DNA from: Tenodera sinensis
Lineage: Eukaryota; Arthropoda; Insecta; Mantodea; Mantidae
Direction of reading: 5' to 3'
DNA length: 64,000 nt
Assembly: GCA_030765045.1 (NCBI GenBank)
Contig: CM060967.1
Coordinates: 170,635,251 to 170,699,250, forward strand
The stretch's first letter is position 1; each line of letters begins with the position of its first letter. The notes below the pieces were generated by a model. It ran no database searches, was not told where the DNA came from, and saw only the letters and a list, made by a program, of their open reading frames with translations. Both the position numbers and the translations under genes were made by a program. Shown in pieces: positions 61,085 to 64,000 of this stretch.

Positions 61085-63668
61085 GACTCTCCTTGTTCTC
61101 GGGAATACGCCTGGTGCCTCGCCTCCCTCGGCTGTACGTACTCGGTACTCCTGCGCGGCTCTCCTTGTTCTCGGGAATACGCCTGGTGCCTCGCCTCCCT
61201 CGGCTGTACGTACTCGGTACTCCTGCGCGGCTCTCCTTGTTCTCGGGAATACGCCTGGTGCCTCGCCTCCCTCGGCTGTACGTACTCGGTACTCCTGCGC
61301 GGCTCTCCTTGTTCTCGGGAATACGCCTGGTGCCTCGCCTCCCTCGGCTGTACGTACTCGGTACTCCTGCGCGGCTCTCCTTGTTCTCGGGAATACGCCT
61401 GGTGCCTCGCCTCCCTCGGCTGTACGTACTCGGTACTCCTGCGCGGCTCTCCTTGTTCTCGGGAATACGCCTGGTGCCTCGCCTCCCTCGGCTGTACGTA
61501 CTCGGTACTCCTGCGCGGCTCTCCTTGTTCTCGGGAATACGCCTGGTGCCTCGCCTCCCTCGGCTGTACGTACTCGGTACTCCTGCGCGGCTCTCCTTGT
61601 TCTCGGGAATATGTCTGGTGCCTCGCCTCCCTCGGCTGTACGTACTCGGTACTCCCGCTCGGACTCTCCTTGTTCTCGGGAATACGCCTGGTGCCTCGCC
61701 TCCCTCGGCTGTACGTACTCGGTACTCCTGCGCGGCTCTCCTTGTTCTCGGGAATACGCCTGGTGCCTCGCCTCCCTCGGCTGTACGTACTCGGTACTCC
61801 TGCGCGGCTCTCCTTGTTCTCGGGAATATGTATGTCTGGTGCCTCGCCTCCCTCGGCTGTACGTACTTGGTACTCCTGCGCGGCTCTCCTTGTTCTCGGG
61901 AATATGTCTGGTGCCTCGCCTCCCTCGGCTGTACGTACTCGGTACTCCCGCTCGGACTCTCCTTGTTCTCGGGAATACGCCTGGTGCCTCGCCTCCCTCG
62001 GCTGTACGTACTCGGTACTCCTGCGCGGCTCTCCTTGTTCTCGGGAATACGCCTGGTCCCTCGCCTCCCTCGGCTGTACGTACTCGGTACTCCTGCGCGG
62101 CTCTCCTTGTTCTCGGGAATATGCCTGGTGCCTCGCCTCCCTCGGCTGTACGTACTCGGTACTCCTGCGCGGCTCTCCTTGTTCTCGGGAATATGCATGT
62201 CTGGTGCCTCGCCTCCCTCGGTTGTACGTACTCGGTACTCCTGCGCGGCTCTCCTTGTTCTCGGGAATATGCATGTCTGGTGCCTCGCCTCCCTCGGCTG
62301 TACGTACTCGGTACTCCTGCGCGGCTCTCCTTGTTCTCGGGAATATGCATGTCTGGTGCCTCGCCTCCCTCGGCTGTACGTACTCGGTACTCCTGCGCGG
62401 CTCTCCTTGTTCTCGGGAATATGCATGTCTGGTGCCTCGCCTCCCTCGGTTGTACGTACTCGGTACTCCTGCGCGGCTCTCCTTGTTCTCGGGAATATGC
62501 ATGTCTGGTGCCTCGCCTCCCTCGGTTGTACGTACTCGGTACTCCTGCGCGGCTCTCCTTGTTCTCGGGAATATGTATGTCTGGTGCCTCGCCTCCCTCG
62601 GCTGTACGTACTCGGTACTCCTGCGCGGCTCTCCTTGTTCTCGGGAATATGTATGTCTGGTGCCTCGCCTCCCTCGGCTGTACGTACTCGGTACTCTTGC
62701 GCGTCTCTCCTTGTTCTCGGGAATATGCATGCCTGGTGCCTCGCCTCCCTCGGTTGTACGTACTCGGTACTCCTGCGCGGCTCTCCTTGTTCTCGGGAAT
62801 ATGTATGTCTGGTGCCTCGCCTCCCTCGGCTGTACGTACTCGGTACTCCTGCGCGGCTCTCCTTGTTCTCGGGAATACGCCTGGTGCCTCGCCTCCCTCG
62901 GCTGTACGTACTCGGTACTCCTGCGCGGCTCTCCTTGTTCTCGGGAATATGTATGTCTGGTGCCTCGCCTCCCTCGGCTGTACGTACTCGGTACTCCTGC
63001 GCGGCTCTCCTTGTTCTCGGGAATATGTATGTCTGGTGCCTCGCCTCCCTCGGCTGTACGTACTCGGTACTCCTGCGCGGCTCTCCTTGTTCTCGGGAAT
63101 ACGCCTGGTGCCTCGCCTCCCTCGGCTGTACGTACTCGGTACTCCTGCGCGGCTCTCCTTGTTCTCGGGAATATGTATGTCTGGTGCCTCGCCTCCCTCG
63201 GCTGTACGTACTCGGTACTCCTGCGCGGCTCTCCTTGTTCTCGGGAATATGTATGTCTGGTGCCTCGCCTCCCTCGGCTGTACGTACTCGGTACTCCTGC
63301 GCGGCTCTCCTTGTTCTCGGGAATATGTATGTCTGGTGCCTCGCCTCCCTCGGCTGTACGTACTCGGTACTCCTGCGCGGCTCTCCTTGTTCTCGGGAAT
63401 ATGTATGTCTGGTGCCTCGCCTCCCTCGGCTGTACGTACTCGGTACTCCTGCGCGGCTCTCCTTGTTCTCGGGAATATGTATGTCTGGTGCCTCGCCTCC
63501 CTCGGCTGTACGTACTCGGTACTCCTGCGCGGCTCTCCTTGTTCTCGGGAATATGTATGTCTGGTGCCTCGCCTCCCTCGGCTGTACGTACTCGGTACTC
63601 CTGCGCGGCTCTCCTTGTTCTCGGGAATATGCATGTCTGGTGCCTCGCCTCCCTCGGCTGTACGTATA
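61085..63668. repeat. 72/76-bp CpG-rich tandem array, about 35 units
   Basis: The landmark TTGTTCTCGGGAATA recurs 35 times. The basic unit is 72 bases (first seven units identical or nearly so). Later units carry ATATGTATGTC or ATATGCATGTC in place of ATACGCC, making 76 bases. Two units (8 and 12) end CCCGCTCGGACT and are one base longer, and the start of the array has the same CCCGCTCGGACT. The unit has about eight CpG and no TAA, TAG, TGA or their complements, so all six frames stay open for 2 kb or more. The open frames of 690-934 codons here are a consequence of this, not genes. Confidence 0.95.
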
Positions 63669-64000
63669 GTGCGTTTCCACTAGAGTTAGACCAACAAGTC
63701 ATGCGGCAACCCTGCGCACACAATCACAGTCACCGAGCGGAAAAATGGAAACAAACTGCGGAGAACTCGTCACTTTCAACAAACGAGAGTTTTGTTCCTC
63801 AGAGCGAATCCAACCGGACTTTCTACCTTGTGGACGAAACAGAGCGAGATCTGAGCGAGCGGCCTTCACCTACTGAACAACCGCAAAATCGAAACGCTTT
63901 CCAGATGTCCTGAAAATGGAACTTCCTAAGCCTACGTACATAATGATACCTGTACCTGAACTGTGGTACGGTTTGGTTTCCGCTATTCCTCTTTGACATG
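63669..64000. other. Right flank of the minisatellite, nothing recognised
   Basis: It begins AGTGCGTTTCCACTAG, which resembles some transposon termini, but no partner end is within the window. Confidence 0.35.

Noticed and set aside
60876..63913. Six overlapping open frames of 690-934 codons, on both strands, that look like very long repetitive proteins
   Set aside because: They are by-products of a tandem unit with no stop triplets. The 76-base units shift the frame, and all six frames are equally open, so no frame is favoured as coding.

Overview
The window is eukaryotic, almost certainly insect, nuclear DNA. It is AT-rich and full of microsatellites, tRNA-derived SINEs, decayed LINEs and one very abundant terminal-inverted-repeat family. 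It has no dense gene order. SINE density, intron size and abundant (AAT)n suggest a large-genome insect, perhaps polyneopteran; the taxon is inferred, not shown.

One host gene is supported. Four exons on the minus strand (51469-51252, 18525-18334, 7035-6928, 5754-5560) join with matching phase-1 splice sites. They encode the N-terminal and middle part (about 236 residues) of an ortholog of Drosophila E74/Eip74EF, the ecdysone-induced ETS transcription factor. The key evidence is a Ser/Asp-rich block, an H-K-P-L-L-H motif and a D-E-L-K-A-R-L motif in the order known from E74. The ETS DNA-binding exons are not present and should lie beyond the left edge. The first exon has a PLDLS motif, lacks the E74A-type start I know, and may be the E74B-type N-terminus. 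Introns are about 1.2, 11.3 and 32.7 kb.

Layout from left to right: 1-5559 is intron towards the missing ETS exons. 5560-18525 holds three exons separated by SINEs, a LINE remnant, a hairpin element and a GC-rich block with nuclear-receptor half-sites. 18526-51251 is the giant intron, with repeats and three sequence blocks that look like possible enhancers (paired ETS sites near 35.2 kb, paired CRE sites near 38.7 kb, a GC-rich block near 41.5 kb). 51470-60960 is upstream sequence with more repeats. 61085-63670 is a 35-unit, CpG-rich minisatellite whose unit contains no stop codon in any of the six frames.

The two signals most worth following are this minisatellite and the roughly 19-copy repeat family that bears ACTTTCTCTAC-like inverted termini. 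Motif-level regulatory calls rest on reading by eye and are inference.
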